Made by a program: the position numbers and the translations under genes
Assembly: GCF_022664455.2 (NCBI RefSeq)
Contig: NZ_JAKRKC020000003.1
Coordinates: 868,001-932,000, forward strand
DNA: 64,000 bases
DNA from: Actinomadura luzonensis
GTDB lineage: Bacteria > Actinomycetota > Actinomycetes > Streptosporangiales > Streptosporangiaceae
Reading direction: 5' to 3'
Shown: positions 62,381 through 64,000 of the stretch, piece after piece
Layout of the letters: the number at the start of each line of letters is the position of its first letter
Position numbering within the stretch: the first letter of the stretch is position 1
The notes under the pieces: model-generated
Database searches by the model: none
What the model was told of the DNA's origin: nothing
What the model saw: only the letters and a program-made list of their open reading frames with translations

Positions 62381-63232
62381 ATGCCTGCCCCCAACCCGAC
62401 CCTCCGGCAGCGCCAGCTGGCCATGCGGTTACGCGAGCTGCGGCACGAGCGGGGGCTGAGCATCGCCGAGGTCGCCGAGCACCTGTTGTGCTCTCCCACG
62501 AAGATCAGCCGCATCGAGACCGGTCAGCGGCGCGCCAGCCTGCGCGACGTGCGCGACCTCTGCAAGCTGTACGACGTCGATCAGAGCCACACGACCGAGT
62601 TGATGACCCTCGCCAAGGACGCCCGGCAGAAGGAGTGGTGGCAGGCTTACGACAACGTCATCTTCCAGCCGATGCTCGGGCTCGAGGCGGGCGCGACGTC
62701 GATCACTGAGTACGAGATCACCACCGTGCCCGGCCCGTTGCAGACCGAGGACTACGCGCGCGCCGTCATCCGCGGCTGGCTGCCCGGCATCGAGCCCACC
62801 ATCCTGGAGGAGCGCGTCAAGTCGCGCGAGAAGCGCAAGAAGGACGTCCTGTACCGCAGCGATCCGCCGCGCTACTGGGTGCTTCTCGACGAGTCGGTGC
62901 TTCACCGGCACGTCGGCGGCCGTCAGACGATGCATCGCCAGCTCGACCACCTCCTCGAGATCAGCGATCTCCCGCAGGTGACCGTCCAGGTCATTCCGTA
63001 CACCGCCGGCGCGCACATGGGGTTCGACAGTCCGTTCCGCATGCTGGCCTTCGACCGCAATTCCGGCATTACGGACACGGTCTTCATAGAGCATCAGATG
63101 GGCCTTTTTTATCTCGAAGACGACAAGACGCTTCAACGTTTCCGAGAGATCATCGATCGGCTACGAGCAGAGGCACTTGGCACACAACAGTCCAAACGAC
63201 ACATAGCCGAGATAGCAGCTAAATTCGCCTGA
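62381..63232 (+). CDS. XRE-family regulator with DUF5753 domain (WhiJ-like)
   Basis: 283 residues from the ATG at 62381 (AAGGGAAG site); an in-frame GTG at 62366 is less likely. The N-terminal helix-turn-helix (about 12-65) has LRELRHERGLSIAEVAEHLL and SPTKISRIETGQR. The rest is DUF5753 with the invariant ITTVPGPLQTEDYARAV and late FDSPFRMLAF. In Streptomyces such proteins (WhiJ and paralogs) work with DUF397 partners to control development and antibiotics. Two DUF397 genes follow. Confidence 0.95.
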   Translation: MPAPNPTLRQRQLAMRLRELRHERGLSIAEVAEHLLCSPTKISRIETGQRRASLRDVRDLCKLYDVDQSHTTELMTLAKDARQKEWWQAYDNVIFQPMLGLEAGATSITEYEITTVPGPLQTEDYARAVIRGWLPGIEPTILEERVKSREKRKKDVLYRSDPPRYWVLLDESVLHRHVGGRQTMHRQLDHLLEISDLPQVTVQVIPYTAGAHMGFDSPFRMLAFDRNSGITDTVFIEHQMGLFYLEDDKTLQRFREIIDRLRAEALGTQQSKRHIAEIAAKFA

Positions 63233-63294
63233 TTCGCACAGCCTGCCGCCACCGCAACACAGGCGGATGATGGCCCGATGGCAATCGCCAGCGG

Positions 63295-63315
63295 CAAGTG
63301 CTGGTGCTACAGTTC
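63295..63315 (+). promoter_or_regulatory. Operator/promoter of the first DUF397 gene
   Basis: GGCAAGTGC (63295-63303), reverse complement of the core site before the XRE gene, is followed by TACAGT (63310-63315), a fair -10. The site would sit between -35 and -10, where a bound XRE protein would repress. A long hairpin then lies before the gene, so transcription from here would have to read through it. Confidence 0.45.
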
Positions 63316-63369
63316 TCTCAAACTGGGGTGCCCTGAACATTCTGCGATCACCGGCGCCCCTCCGTGAAC

Positions 63370-63419
63370 ACAAATACGCCCGGCGGCGGCTCTCACGCCG
63401 CCGCCGGGCTTTTATTTGT
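63370..63419 (+). terminator. Strong hairpin with U-tract between the XRE and DUF397 genes
   Basis: GCCCGGCGGCGGC (63378-63390) pairs with GCCGCCGCCGGGC (63397-63409) around TCTCAC, followed by TTTTATTT. The flanks ACAAATA and TATTTGT extend the pairing. It is a convincing intrinsic terminator or an attenuator, as it lies only 20 nt before the DUF397 start. Confidence 0.85.
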
Positions 63420-63439
63420 CACGCAAGAAGGAGAGAGCA

Positions 63440-63640
63440 ATGTCCACCGGAACGGGCCTCGACGGAACTCCATCATGGCGCACCGCGTCTCGCTGCAGCA
63501 ACGGCGACTGCGTCGAGGTCGCACTGCTCTCCCCCGACACCGTAGGTGTCCGCGACACCAAGAATCCGGGCGGTCCCGTTATCACGTTCAGCAGCCACGA
63601 CTGGACGACGTTCGTCAAAAGGATTCAGGACGCCCATTGA
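63440..63640 (+). CDS. DUF397 protein (BldB/WhiJ-partner type)
   Basis: 66 residues, ATG after GAAGGAG. It has the family core TASRCSNGDCVEVALL, then VGVRDTKNPGGPVI and the final SSHDWTTFVKRI. DUF397 proteins are small partners or antagonists of XRE/DUF5753 regulators. It lies downstream of such a regulator and before a second DUF397 gene, with terminators on both sides, so expression may be separate from the regulator. Confidence 0.93.
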   Translation: MSTGTGLDGTPSWRTASRCSNGDCVEVALLSPDTVGVRDTKNPGGPVITFSSHDWTTFVKRIQDAH

Positions 63641-63662
63641 GGGCTTGAAACGAGCACGTGCC

Positions 63663-63698
63663 AAGGGGGCGGTCGGCCGGATCCGATCGCCCCTTTTC
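63663..63698 (+). terminator. Intrinsic terminator after the first DUF397 gene
   Basis: AAGGGGGCGGTCGG pairs with CCGATCGCCCCTT (one bulge, one G-T pair) and is followed by TTCTC. It lies 22 nt past the stop. Confidence 0.75.
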
Positions 63699-63818
63699 TC
63701 ATCAAGGAGCGCGCCCAATCACCCCTGCCCCTTCAGCCACGATGAATTCTTCTTCTACAATCGGGGTAAAATCCTCCACGGCGCAATACCTCTGCAGCCG
63801 ACTAACAGGAGGTAATGC

Positions 63819-64000
63819 ATGACTCGCCCACCTGCCCTTGACCGCGTCGAGTGGCATCGGTGCACCAACGGCGACTGCGTCGAGGTCGCGGTGCTGGACG
63901 GCAAGGTCTGGGTGCGGGACAGTCAGGACGCCAGCGGTGCCGTCCTGCCGTTCACGTTCGACGAGTGGTCCGCCTTCCTCACCGGCGTGAGGGACGGGCG
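63819..64000 (+). CDS. DUF397 protein, second copy, cut by the window edge
   Basis: The 60 visible residues from the ATG at 63819 (excellent AGGAGGT site) have HRCTNGDCVEVAVLDGKVWV and FTFDEWSAFLTGVRDG. The DUF397 core is nearly complete, so only a few residues are missing. It is a diverged paralog of the copy at 63440. A separate terminator and ribosome site suggest its own promoter in 63699-63810. Confidence 0.9.
   Translation, partial: MTRPPALDRVEWHRCTNGDCVEVAVLDGKVWVRDSQDASGAVLPFTFDEWSAFLTGVRDG

Overview
The window is chromosomal DNA of a very GC-rich actinomycete. GC at third codon positions is near saturation, and GTG starts and ATGA start/stop overlaps are common. Gene order and content (WecA next to the rho-thr-lys block, WhiJ-type XRE/DUF397 genes, TreXYZ, an array of coiled-coil glycosyltransferases) suggest Streptosporangiaceae, perhaps Nonomuraea-like. 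That family placement is inference.

1-16.3 kb is the conserved actinobacterial block wecA-glyA-(insert)-tsaC-prmC-prfA-rpmE ... rho-thrB-thrC, nearly all on the minus strand. It makes a polyprenol-linked sugar carrier, serine hydroxymethyltransferase, a tRNA t6A enzyme, release factor 1 and its methyltransferase, ribosomal protein L31, Rho and the threonine enzymes. Two insertions break it: a collagen-like repeat protein with a small partner (2.4-5.5 kb), and a secreted Ig-like protein plus a NarL-type two-component system (8.7-11.6 kb). A textbook sigma-R promoter lies before rpmE.

16.4-34.3 kb is accessory. Six family-2-like glycosyltransferases and a small membrane coiled-coil protein sit between thrC and hom, which are neighbours in many actinobacteria. 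After hom, lysA and an ArgS-derived protein that lacks the catalytic core comes a second set: a membrane protein, a coiled-coil glycosyltransferase-like protein related to the first set, and a divergent asparagine-synthase-like protein. Together they look like an undescribed surface-glycan locus; the product is unknown.

34.5-44.8 kb holds trehalose synthase (treS), a PadR-controlled LolD/FtsX-type ABC exporter, and an alpha-glucoside-type ABC importer with two different binding lipoproteins, no ATPase, and a permease carrying an inserted extracytoplasmic beta-sandwich-like domain. 44.9-53.3 kb holds unrelated single genes: M1 peptidase, ung, a small acidic protein, thiamine-binding protein, CGNR regulator, GNAT, MFS, DUF418 protein and FAD monooxygenase. 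The last two share a near-identical palindromic operator.

53.5-61.5 kb has a coiled-coil protein, a frameshifted hypothetical gene, a 14-bp tandem repeat beside DnaA-box-like sequences, and the treX-treY-treZ operon, so both TreS and TreXYZ routes to trehalose are present. 62.3-64 kb has a WhiJ-like XRE/DUF5753 regulator followed by two DUF397 (BldB-like) genes, the last cut by the window edge.
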